Source: a bacterium
GTDB lineage: Bacteria > Armatimonadota > Zipacnadia > Zipacnadales > Zipacnadaceae
DNA: 8,772 bases
Assembly: GCA_030607655.1 (NCBI GenBank)
Contig: JAUWJN010000081.1
Span: 1 to 8,772 of the forward strand
Direction: 5' to 3'
A program made the translations under genes and the position numbers. This document shows positions 1-5,659 of this stretch, one piece after another (position 1 is the stretch's first letter; each line of letters starts with the position of its first letter). The notes beneath the pieces are model-generated. The model was not told the origin of the DNA. It searched no databases and saw only the letters and a list, made by a program, of their open reading frames with translations.

Positions 1-1269
1 ATACTGGTAGGCCCCTAACAGAAACGACCCCGACCCGCAGGCTGGGTCCAGGATACGCAGCTTGCTGGCCTGCTTAGGCGTATTGGCCTCTTTGAGCGTC
101 TCGCCGACGGTGTGCTCGACAATGTAATCCACAATGTAAGTAGGCGTGTAATAGACGCCGCCGGCCTTCTTGACCTCCGGCTTCTCCTCCACCTTGGCCC
201 GATGGCTGGGCGTGAGCCGAATAACCTTACCCAGAAACTGCTCATAGACCGCCCCCAGAATATCCGCGCCGATCACGGAAAACTGATAAGGGCACCGCGG
301 GTAGTAGAGTTCTGATAGAATAGCCTTCAGAGTTTTGTCGGAGATTTGCAGATGTTGCGACAGTATATCGCCGGTCTCACTGAAGTTGAACAGCCCGGCG
401 TTATACTTAGCGTCGGCCTCATTATAGAGGTCACAGAGGCGCGGATAGAGATTCTTGCCGTCCAGGAGGCTCTGGAGGCGACCGTATGGCTCCACGCCGC
501 GGTCTTCGGCAATACGGAAAAACAGAATGCGGTCAATGGTGGCCTGGACGGCGAAGTTTAGATCATAAACCGACAGGTCGGGGTTATGACGGGCAATATC
601 CTTGGCCAGCAGTTCCCGCCAGGCTTCAATCTCTTTGAGGAACTCGGAGTCAACCTCCGCGGTGCCGCGCTTGCGGCGGGTGCCTTCGGCATACCGGTCA
701 AACGAGCCTTTGAGGATGGCCTCTTTGGCAAAGATAGAGTAGATGTCATCCAGGCGGTCCAGATACTGGTCGTAGGTGATGAAGTCCACGCGGGCTACAT
801 CCGCCCTATCACTCTCCTTGGGTCGCTTGGTGCAGTCATATACCGCCAATTCCTCAAAATCGGTCAAGATGGACAGGGGCAGCTTGGCGCTCCAGCCGTA
901 GCGGCGGAGCTGGTAGGCAGGCGAAGGGTCGGTCTTGATGTGTACCGAGGGCTTCTTGGCCTCCAGAAAGAACTTGCGCTGGCCGCCGATGCGGAAGCAG
1001 TAGTCGGGGGCCTTAGTCGCGCCGCTCACTTGCACGGCGGCCTCGTGGATAACTTCTTTGTAAGGCTGAGCGTAGCCCTGCTTGTTGGCAATATCCCAGC
1101 CCAGCGCCTCGAAAAACGGATCAATGAACTCCACTCGCGCCTGAGCCTCGTTGTAGGCCGCGCTGGCGTAGTGATCAGCGTTGCGCCCGTAGTGGTCCAC
1201 CAGATCGGCGATGCGCTCGCGGGTATCGTCGGGCGCAGGAATGAGATGCGGGTCGGGCTGCTGGGGCAT
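1..1269 (-). CDS. Type IIG restriction-modification enzyme (Eco57I-like, nuclease plus N6-adenine methyltransferase), 3' end outside window
   Basis: A continuous minus-strand frame of 423 codons runs off the left edge, so the C-terminal half is missing. It starts at ATG 1269, the first start after an in-frame TAA three codons upstream. Residues 88-105 hold a PD...FLEAK arrangement (P88 D89, E103, K105), which fits a PD-(D/E)xK nuclease core. Residues 364-383 hold the GGVYYTPTYIVDYI block that precedes the methyltransferase core in Eco57I-like enzymes. Residues 407-416 read LDPACGSGSF, the S-adenosylmethionine-binding motif I of amino-methyltransferases. Family members cut DNA and methylate adenine in the same polypeptide, so no separate methylase gene is needed. 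The catalytic NPPY-type motif and the target-recognition domain would lie to the left of the window, so the recognition sequence cannot be inferred. I see no Shine-Dalgarno sequence before the ATG. It does not appear to be co-transcribed tightly with the DUF362 gene, which ends 102 bases upstream. Confidence 0.93.
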   Translation of the reverse strand, partial: MPQQPDPHLIPAPDDTRERIADLVDHYGRNADHYASAAYNEAQARVEFIDPFFEALGWDIANKQGYAQPYKEVIHEAAVQVSGATKAPDYCFRIGGQRKFFLEAKKPSVHIKTDPSPAYQLRRYGWSAKLPLSILTDFEELAVYDCTKRPKESDRADVARVDFITYDQYLDRLDDIYSIFAKEAILKGSFDRYAEGTRRKRGTAEVDSEFLKEIEAWRELLAKDIARHNPDLSVYDLNFAVQATIDRILFFRIAEDRGVEPYGRLQSLLDGKNLYPRLCDLYNEADAKYNAGLFNFSETGDILSQHLQISDKTLKAILSELYYPRCPYQFSVIGADILGAVYEQFLGKVIRLTPSHRAKVEEKPEVKKAGGVYYTPTYIVDYIVEHTVGETLKEANTPKQASKLRILDPACGSGSFLLGAYQY

Positions 1270-1274
1270 GTTAG

Positions 1275-1280
1275 ATTATG
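1275..1280 (-). promoter_or_regulatory. Possible -10 element (CATAAT) close to the restriction enzyme start
   Basis: On the minus strand CATAAT lies only five bases before the ATG at 1269, and there is no Shine-Dalgarno sequence. If this is a real -10 element, transcription would begin at or next to the ATG and give a leaderless message. No convincing -35 hexamer sits 16-18 bases upstream, so this is a weak call. Confidence 0.2.
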
Positions 1281-1371
1281 ATTCGTGGAGCGGAGAGGAT
1301 TTTCCTTCTTGGGAACCAATCGGCGGTATTAGCAGATTCGCGATCCGCCGCTTCTGGGCCTACTAGCAGTG

Positions 1372-2397
1372 CTACTGCCCAAGGTCTATCGGCGCCGGAG
1401 GCGCAGTCCCCAGCAGGCTATCTTCCTGAGGGCCGCTGAGGGCGACGGTGATAAGCTCGGGGTTACACTGGCCCAGGTAATAATCCTCGTAGGCGGCTTG
1501 CAGATAGGCGGGGGCCGGTTCCAGCGGCCAGGGCTGACCGGCCGCCTCCCGGCGTTTTGCTTCCAGGATGAGCTTGCCGATAACGTCTGCTGCCACCGGG
1601 TCCGTAGAGACCAGCAAGCCCCGGTATTCCCAGCGCGGCTCGGGGTTATCTGGCGTGGGGACGGCATAATACGGATGCAGCGCGGCCAGGAAGTGCAGCC
1701 GGGTGCGCCGGCGGATTATCGGCTCAGCAGCCACCGAAGCCACCTGTTGGGGATGAGAGAGGAGATTGACGCGGCGAGTGTGAGGCACGCAGGCCAGATG
1801 ATTGCCGACCGCTCCGGTCATTCCTATTTGGGAGTCAGGCCGTAGGCAGGCGACATTGATAATGCTGTCACACATATCCAGTACTATGCGGCTGATGCCG
1901 CCCCGGTAACCCATTGATTCGGCGCCATAACATTTAACCCCCGGCCGGTACTGGCGCAGGGAGAAGCCGGCCGCAAACAAATCCCGCTCATCGCCGGCAA
2001 ATATCAGGATGTTCTCAGGACGCAGTCCCGCCCCAATGAGCCGGGCAATGATGGCCTCCACTAATACGATGGGTACTGGCGGATTCTGGACATCAATCAT
2101 CAACCCGACCCGCTGAGTGGGGACAAACATTCGCGACCAGAACTCTTGCGCAGACTGCCCCGACAAGGCCGCCACTCCGCGGTCAATCAACTGCTCGATG
2201 ACCCGATAGTCAATCCTGCCGCCCGGGTAGAACGCCGACTGGCCGACACCCAGCCCGGGCCGATAGAGATGGTCAGCCCGCGCCACGGCCACCGTAGCCG
2301 GCCCCGGCGGCCGTTCCGGGTCAGCCAGCGCTACTCCCAGCCAAATTGTGCTCATCACCGTAATAGTGATAAGAACAGTGAAACCCCGCTGGTTCAC
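1372..2397 (-). CDS. Secreted DUF362-like domain protein
   Basis: This is a 341-residue protein starting at GTG 2397, with a GAGG Shine-Dalgarno motif eight bases upstream. Residues 1-25 form a Sec-type signal peptide: a short basic start (QR), a hydrophobic stretch at about 6-24 and an ALA|D cleavage site. Several blocks resemble DUF362: a conserved LMIDVQNPPVP segment (99-109), a Rossmann-like helix and strand (112-133) ending in FAGDERDLFAAGF, a CDSIINVACL segment (176-185), an IGMTGAVGN loop (191-199) and VSTDPVAADVIG (263-274) near the C-terminus. The biochemical function of DUF362 is poorly known; some members carry ferredoxin-type clusters. No CxxCxxC cluster motif is present here, and the cysteines are scattered (156, 176, 184, 203). 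The usual Lys-x-His segment before the Thr-Gly loop appears replaced by RPDSQ. The protein is probably exported. The family assignment is from remembered motif pattern and is good but not certain. Confidence 0.78.
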   Translation of the reverse strand: MNQRGFTVLITITVMSTIWLGVALADPERPPGPATVAVARADHLYRPGLGVGQSAFYPGGRIDYRVIEQLIDRGVAALSGQSAQEFWSRMFVPTQRVGLMIDVQNPPVPIVLVEAIIARLIGAGLRPENILIFAGDERDLFAAGFSLRQYRPGVKCYGAESMGYRGGISRIVLDMCDSIINVACLRPDSQIGMTGAVGNHLACVPHTRRVNLLSHPQQVASVAAEPIIRRRTRLHFLAALHPYYAVPTPDNPEPRWEYRGLLVSTDPVAADVIGKLILEAKRREAAGQPWPLEPAPAYLQAAYEDYYLGQCNPELITVALSGPQEDSLLGTAPPAPIDLGQ

Positions 2398-2489
2398 GTG
2401 GTTATCCTCATTGCCGAACTAACAAACTAAGCTAACTATATGGACAAGCCGGCGGCCCAGTAGTTGCAGTTTGCTAGTAAAGTGGCGAT

Positions 2490-2843
2490 TCATTCGTTTT
2501 TCTGAAGACCAAGCTTGATCCGCCACAGCGCGCGCACTATCTCCAGCTCCTCTTCGCTCCTAATCGAGAGGTGCGTCTTCGCTATGGCAACCAGAGCATA
2601 GTGTGCCGCGGTGGCGATGTTGGTGAACGCAGGGTTAGCGGCCAGAGGACCTTCAACGGCGTCCTCCCTATCGAACAACCCAACGAGCGGCTCCACCGCG
2701 CGCCTGTCTCCAATCGTGCCCAATACCTGAGCTGCGTACATTACGACATAGGGTTCAGAATCGTCAAGCACCTGGAGCAAGTACGGTACGGCCGTTGACG
2801 ACCCGATGGCCCTCAGAGCCTTGGCGAGCGCTCTTCTCAGCAA
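2490..2843 (-). CDS. HEAT-repeat protein fragment, probably incomplete at the 5' end
   Basis: The frame gives 117 residues from a TTG codon. It shows two or three helical repeats with HEAT-like spacing: ALAKALRAIGSSTAVPYLLQVL (about 5-26), then EPYVVMYAAQVLGTIGDRRAVEPLVGLF (about 30-57), then a less regular C-terminal helix pair. Such repeats form protein-binding solenoids and carry no catalysis. The TTG start is doubtful: it has only a weak AAGAG upstream, and repeat-like sequence (SLGQALVAKSDPL) continues upstream of it in the same frame, which stays open to a TGA at 2943-2945. No ATG or GTG exists in that extension. The true beginning may therefore lie in another frame (see 2873-3061). GC content by hand count of two lines is about 64%, like the neighbours. 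The stop is 92 bases upstream of the DUF362 gene on the same strand, so the two could be co-transcribed. Confidence 0.55.
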   Translation of the reverse strand: MLRRALAKALRAIGSSTAVPYLLQVLDDSEPYVVMYAAQVLGTIGDRRAVEPLVGLFDREDAVEGPLAANPAFTNIATAAHYALVAIAKTHLSIRSEEELEIVRALWRIKLGLQKNE

Positions 2844-2872
2844 GGGATCACTCTTTGCAACAAGGGCTTGCC

Positions 2873-3061
2873 CTAGTGAGTGGACAACGCGAGGGGATAG
2901 TAGTAATCCACGACGTAACCGTAGACAGCCTTTATCCCACGGTCATCAGACTTAGGCCGGGTGACTGAGAACATCGCGTGCTTCGGTTCGGCGCACTCGG
3001 CAAAACCACGCCAGTTTTCCCTCCACAATCTCGAAAAGGCCTTTGACAGCAAGACAGCCAT
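2873..3061 (-). pseudogene. Possible frameshifted 5' part of the HEAT-repeat gene
   Basis: An open frame from ATG 3061 (the frame is also open upstream of it) encodes about 62 residues, including KAVYGYVVDYYYPLALSTH, and stops at TAG 2873-2875. Just before that stop, the HEAT frame begins to look repeat-like one base out of register (HSLGQALVAKSD). A one-base loss in this stretch would explain why the HEAT protein has no good start and why this frame has no recognisable domain of its own. There is no Shine-Dalgarno sequence before ATG 3061. A plus-strand promoter overlaps the beginning of the frame. It may equally be non-coding. Confidence 0.25.
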
Positions 3062-3071
3062 GCTGTAACAT
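3043..3071 (+). promoter_or_regulatory. Sigma-70-type promoter for the metallopeptidase gene
   Basis: A perfect TTGACA (3043-3048) is followed by exactly 17 bases and TAACAT (3066-3071), four of six matches to TATAAT. Transcription would start near 3078, leaving a leader of about 45 bases that contains the AGGAGG ribosome-binding site of the gene starting at 3123. This is a sequence match only. Confidence 0.55.
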
Positions 3072-3106
3072 CTGTAGCAGCTAGGGGACATAGAGCAGGG
3101 CAAAAA

Positions 3107-3112
3107 AGGAGG
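3107..3112 (+). promoter_or_regulatory. Ribosome-binding site fixing the GTG start at 3123
   Basis: AGGAGG lies ten bases before GTG 3123. An ATG at 3113 directly abuts the motif, is in another frame and meets a stop after ten codons, so GTG 3123 is the right start. No other start exists in frame after the TAG at 3075. Confidence 0.7.
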
Positions 3113-3122
3113 ATGGCAGAAG

Positions 3123-3731
3123 GTGAGCTGCGTTATCGAAGGTAAGTATTGCCATTTGGATTATTCAGATTTCCCTGAGCTTCAGAACAGAGCTGGGCAA
3201 TTGCAGGAGTATTTTGATATCAAATATCCGGCAATCTTGCGCCTGGTCGGGCTTCCGTTTCGTCAGCGCGTCAACATTTGCATGGATAAGACAGCGTGCG
3301 GAGCTGCTAAAGTTGGTGATAATGACATCAGGTTCAATCCGAGGTGCATCCACGTTGAGGACAAAGGATTCCTAATCCACGAAGGAACTCATGTGGCGCA
3401 AAATTTTCAAAAGTGTAGTGAGTGGCTCATGCAGGCAATGGCCGAGCACGTTCGTTTAGAGTTGGGATGGGACAACCCGAAATGCCCCTATCAATTCCAG
3501 CCGCAGATGATAGATTGCAGTTCCGGACTCACGGGGCAGAATTTCCGGGTGTGGGCGGATTTCTTCAAGTGGCTGACAGAAAGGTATGCTAACAAGGGAG
3601 ACTTACTGGTTGATTTCACAGCCGCCTTGAAGAAGGACCCACCAGACAACGAAGAGGGGTTCCTAACGGAGGCGTTTGGCAAACCTAGTTGTCAGCTCTG
3701 GATGGAATATGTCGGCCTGCGTTTGCAGTAA
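3123..3731 (+). CDS. Basic secretory protein (BSP)-like HExxH metallopeptidase homologue with altered third zinc ligand
   Basis: This 202-residue protein has the HExxH zinc motif as HEGTH at residues 86-90, preceded by a hydrophobic FLI. It is followed by EWLMQAMAEHVRLELGW (100-116), which matches the WL-EG-A-YVRL helix of the plant and bacterial BSP peptidase family (Peptidase MA clan). Further family-like blocks follow: an FFKWLTERY helix (about 146-155) and the C-terminal SCQLWMEYVG. The expected glutamate in the second helix, by clan analogy the third zinc ligand, is Gln104 (codon CAG 3432-3434). The enzyme may thus bind zinc poorly or be inactive. Cys residues are frequent (3, 10, 53, 59, 75, 98 and more). 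There is no signal peptide or membrane segment, unlike typical secreted members. The gene has its own promoter and strong RBS and stands alone, convergent with the transaldolase gene. Four hand-counted 60-base lines give about 46% GC, clearly lower than its neighbours, which suggests recent acquisition. Confidence 0.75.
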   Translation: MSCVIEGKYCHLDYSDFPELQNRAGQLQEYFDIKYPAILRLVGLPFRQRVNICMDKTACGAAKVGDNDIRFNPRCIHVEDKGFLIHEGTHVAQNFQKCSEWLMQAMAEHVRLELGWDNPKCPYQFQPQMIDCSSGLTGQNFRVWADFFKWLTERYANKGDLLVDFTAALKKDPPDNEEGFLTEAFGKPSCQLWMEYVGLRLQ

Positions 3732-3842
3732 ACCGCAAGGCTCACCACTCCTGTTGCGCGTGGCGTGTCAGGTGACGTTGTATGCCAAAGAGAGCGACAG
3801 CCTGTTGCCCGCTTTGCTTCTTACTTTACTTCGGTTTGGACC

Positions 3843-3862
3843 CCTGAGCTTACAAGCTCAGG
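3843..3862. terminator. Perfect inverted repeat over the transaldolase stop codon, possible bidirectional terminator
   Basis: CCTGAGCTT and AAGCTCAGG are separated by only two bases, and the repeat overlaps the TAA of the minus-strand transaldolase gene. It lies between two convergent genes, where a shared terminator is expected. Neither side has a real T-run: the plus side continues with GCTTTCTT a few bases on, and the minus side has none. Intrinsic termination is therefore only weakly supported. The rest of the 118-base gap from 3732 shows nothing recognisable. Confidence 0.35.
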
Positions 3863-4500
3863 CCGGCTTTCTTCCAGTCCGCCAGGAAGCGCTCCACACC
3901 CACATCAGTCAGAGTGTGGCTGCACATCTCCTCCAGCACGGCAAAGGGGATGGTGCAGATGTCAGCCCCAATTAGGGCGGCGTCTACCACATGCTGGGGA
4001 TGACGCACACTGGCGACGATTATCTCGGTGGCAAAGCCATAGTTAGCGTAAATCTGGGCTATCTCCTCGACCAGGTCCATCCCCCGATGACCGATGTCGT
4101 CTAGCCGCCCAATGAATGGCGAGATGAAGGTTGCTCCGACCTTGGCGGCCAGCAGAGCCTGATTGGGCGAGAAGCACAGGGTGCAGTTGGTCTTTATCCC
4201 TTCCGGGGACAGGACACTAATGGCTTTTATGCCTTCCCTGATCATCGGGATCTTGACAGCAATATTGGGAGCCCACGAGGATACCTTGCGCGCCTCGGCG
4301 ATCATACCCTCGGCCTCCAAGCTGACTACCTCGGCGCTCACCGGGCCGGGACAAATTTCGCAGATTTCCTTGACAACTTCTTCAAAGGGCCGGCTCTCGC
4401 GGGCCACGAGGCTGGGGTTAGTGGTCACCCCATCCACTATTCCCCACGAGCAGGCCGTCCGAATATCCTCAACGTTAGCTGTATCTACAAATATCTTCAC
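3850..4500 (-). CDS. tal: Small (fructose-6-phosphate aldolase-type fold) transaldolase
   Basis: This 216-residue protein has the normal length for the small TalC/FSA subfamily. It starts at GTG 4500 with AGGAGG eight bases upstream. It transfers a dihydroxyacetone unit between sugar phosphates in the non-oxidative pentose phosphate pathway, in the cytoplasm. Visible active-site elements are Asp6 in FVDTAN, the GVTTNPSL strand (24-31), the Schiff-base Lys83 in AVKIPM, Asn105/Thr107 in TNCTLCFS, and SPFIGRLDDIG (127-137). Position 129 is Phe and position 57 is Glu, where E. coli fructose-6-phosphate aldolase has Tyr131 and Gln59. Both are the transaldolase-type residues, so transaldolase activity is more likely than aldolase. 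It is the last gene of a three-gene minus-strand operon, 51 bases after the NifU-like gene. Its products and substrates include glyceraldehyde-3-phosphate, which the nearby PdxS consumes. Confidence 0.95.
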   Translation of the reverse strand: MKIFVDTANVEDIRTACSWGIVDGVTTNPSLVARESRPFEEVVKEICEICPGPVSAEVVSLEAEGMIAEARKVSSWAPNIAVKIPMIREGIKAISVLSPEGIKTNCTLCFSPNQALLAAKVGATFISPFIGRLDDIGHRGMDLVEEIAQIYANYGFATEIIVASVRHPQHVVDAALIGADICTIPFAVLEEMCSHTLTDVGVERFLADWKKAGLSL

Positions 4501-4551
4501 GCTATCTGCCTCCTAGAGCTAATTATCTACGGGGTCTGGACGGGCTGTTGC

Positions 4552-4782
4552 TCAGTCCACGGCTAGCACTGCCTGGACCTCAGGAATCTCCTCCTTGAGT
4601 GCCCGTTCAATGCCCATACTCATAGTTTGTTGGGCCATCGGACAGCCCTTACAGGCGCCTTGCAGACGGACTTGCACCGTGCCATCCTCGGTTACTTCCA
4701 CCAATTCCACATCCCCGCCATGGCTTTGCAGATGCAGCCTGATCTTCTCTATTACCTCTTCTACTTGTTCTTTCAGCGTCAT
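4552..4782 (-). CDS. NifU C-terminal-domain iron-sulfur cluster scaffold/carrier
   Basis: This 76-residue protein is essentially a stand-alone NifU C-terminal domain. It starts at ATG 4782, with AAGGAGA seven bases upstream. The N-terminal helix (EQVEEVIEKIRLHLQSHGGDVEL) leads into beta strands and the CKGCPMAQ motif (Cys44, Cys47). In this family the two cysteines of a homodimer hold a bridging 4Fe-4S cluster that is delivered to client proteins in the cytoplasm. The gene sits 29 bases after the secreted protein gene and 51 bases before the transaldolase, so one transcript is likely. Nothing in the window is an obvious client for it. All diagnostic residues are present. Confidence 0.93.
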   Translation of the reverse strand: MTLKEQVEEVIEKIRLHLQSHGGDVELVEVTEDGTVQVRLQGACKGCPMAQQTMSMGIERALKEEIPEVQAVLAVD

Positions 4783-4811
4783 CTAATGGTCTCCTTTACC
4801 ACACATATTAC

Positions 4812-5441
4812 TCACCTAAACATTCGGAATTGACCGGACCTGAGCCCGGCTTCGCGCAGCAGATTCTCCGCCGTGCTTAGCAGTTTCTGCCTTTTTGCCT
4901 CCGCGTCAGGCTGCTCCGGACTAACTACCTCGTGCAGATACCGGTGTATCTGCCAAGGCGCAGGATTATTCGCCACCGCCCACACCGCCAATTGCGCCGC
5001 GGGATGCGGCGGCCGGCGGCTGGCGATTACCTGTGTCAGCCGGGCCATCCGCCTATCCGGGCAGGCCGCGGGGACCATTATGTCCGCAGGTGTGGGAGTT
5101 CGCAGCCCGATATTCGTGCAAGCGGCGGGTATGCGTACGCTTGCCAGCCGCCGCTGGCTCAGATCAATGTTCACCGACCCCAATGTGGTCATCCCTTGTA
5201 TACCTGGCCGCTGGCCCCAGAACTGTGTGCCCGGCGAGATGTTGAGGCTGCGCGGCCCATACGGTGATCGCCCTACTACTCCTTCAATCGCGGCATCGCC
5301 CGCGCCCCGAAACTGTGCCCAGACCTCACCTCTCTCCAGGCTTACCAGCAAATCCGCCGTACCTTCTTCCCCATACACTCCTCCTAGCCCCGCCAGCATT
5401 CCCACAACCACTATTAGCCCGATCTTCTTTCCTCTTCCCAT
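4812..5441 (-). CDS. Secreted protein of unknown function with one likely disulfide
   Basis: The protein is not recognised. From ATG 5441 it has 209 residues. An ATG nine bases upstream (5450) is in frame, but the GGAGGAG Shine-Dalgarno motif abuts it, whereas it lies nine bases before ATG 5441, so 5441 is preferred. Residues 1-24 form a signal peptide: MGRGKK, a hydrophobic stretch, then VYG|EE. The mature part begins with strand-rich, Gly-rich sequence containing an NISPGTQFWGQ turn (67-77) and QGMTTLG (82-88). Two PAAC tetrapeptides follow, with Cys108 and Cys127 as the only cysteines, so a disulfide is plausible. The C-terminal third is helical (AAQLAVWAVANNPAPW, then a charged helix to the end). 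No membrane anchor or catalytic motif is seen. It is the first gene of the operon with the NifU-like and transaldolase genes and has its own strong promoter, but the context gives no clear function. Confidence 0.82.
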   Translation of the reverse strand: MGRGKKIGLIVVVGMLAGLGGVYGEEGTADLLVSLERGEVWAQFRGAGDAAIEGVVGRSPYGPRSLNISPGTQFWGQRPGIQGMTTLGSVNIDLSQRRLASVRIPAACTNIGLRTPTPADIMVPAACPDRRMARLTQVIASRRPPHPAAQLAVWAVANNPAPWQIHRYLHEVVSPEQPDAEAKRQKLLSTAENLLREAGLRSGQFRMFR

Positions 5442-5479
5442 GACAACCATCTCCTCCGAGTTGTCTATCTGCGAGAGGT

Positions 5480-5508
5480 ATTCTACGCCAAGACCAGCCG
5501 CCTGTCAA
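5480..5508 (-). promoter_or_regulatory. Near-consensus sigma-70 promoter for the secreted protein-NifU-transaldolase operon
   Basis: Read on the minus strand, TTGACA (5508-5503) is followed by exactly 17 bases and TAGAAT (5485-5480), five of six matches to TATAAT. Transcription would begin near 5473, giving a leader of about 30 bases that contains the GGAGGAG ribosome-binding site. This is among the best promoter matches in the window and suggests constitutive expression. Confidence 0.7.
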
Positions 5509-5581
5509 GGCGAGCCTGGGCAATAATTATGCTATTGTAAAATCTGTATGTTGAAGAAGGTCACTGCACCAAACCAGGGTC

Positions 5582-5610
5582 TTGCAGTCCAGTCGGGAAT
5601 GGTGTACACT
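5582..5610 (+). promoter_or_regulatory. Candidate promoter for pdxS
   Basis: TTGCAG (5582-5587), 17 bases, then TACACT (5605-5610) gives correct spacing but imperfect hexamers. The AT-rich stretch TATAAAGTATTAT just downstream offers alternative -10 sequences without a good -35 partner. The region 5509-5644 between the divergent promoters holds nothing else I can identify. Confidence 0.3.
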
Positions 5611-5644
5611 ATTGGCATATAAAGTATTATGTGGTTACTTGCTC

Positions 5645-5650
5645 AGGAGG
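5645..5650 (+). promoter_or_regulatory. Ribosome-binding site fixing the pdxS start at GTG 5660
   Basis: AGGAGG lies nine bases before GTG 5660. The in-frame TTG at 5582 has no such motif and would add 26 residues absent from the family. The resulting numbering puts the catalytic lysines at 81 and 149, as in Bacillus PdxS. Confidence 0.85.
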
Positions 5651-5659
5651 CGAATAGCA

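Noticed and set aside
586..1281. 231-residue plus-strand open frame
   Set aside because: It lies antisense to the restriction enzyme, which has clear nuclease and methyltransferase motifs on the minus strand. The plus frame has no recognisable motif.
1365..1378. Small hairpin GCAGT-AGC-ACTGC at the end of the DUF362-like gene
   Set aside because: The five-base stem has no T-run and could occur by chance.
1369..1845. 158-residue plus-strand open frame
   Set aside because: Antisense to the DUF362-like gene and without family features.
3113..3145. ATG at 3113 as an alternative start upstream of the metallopeptidase
   Set aside because: It abuts the Shine-Dalgarno motif, is in another frame and stops after ten codons.
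4873..5526. 217-residue plus-strand open frame
   Set aside because: Antisense to the secreted protein gene, which has a signal peptide, promoter and RBS; this frame has none.
5602..5609. Eight-base palindrome GTGTACAC in the pdxS upstream region
   Set aside because: It overlaps the candidate -10 element, is a single short copy and matches no operator I know.
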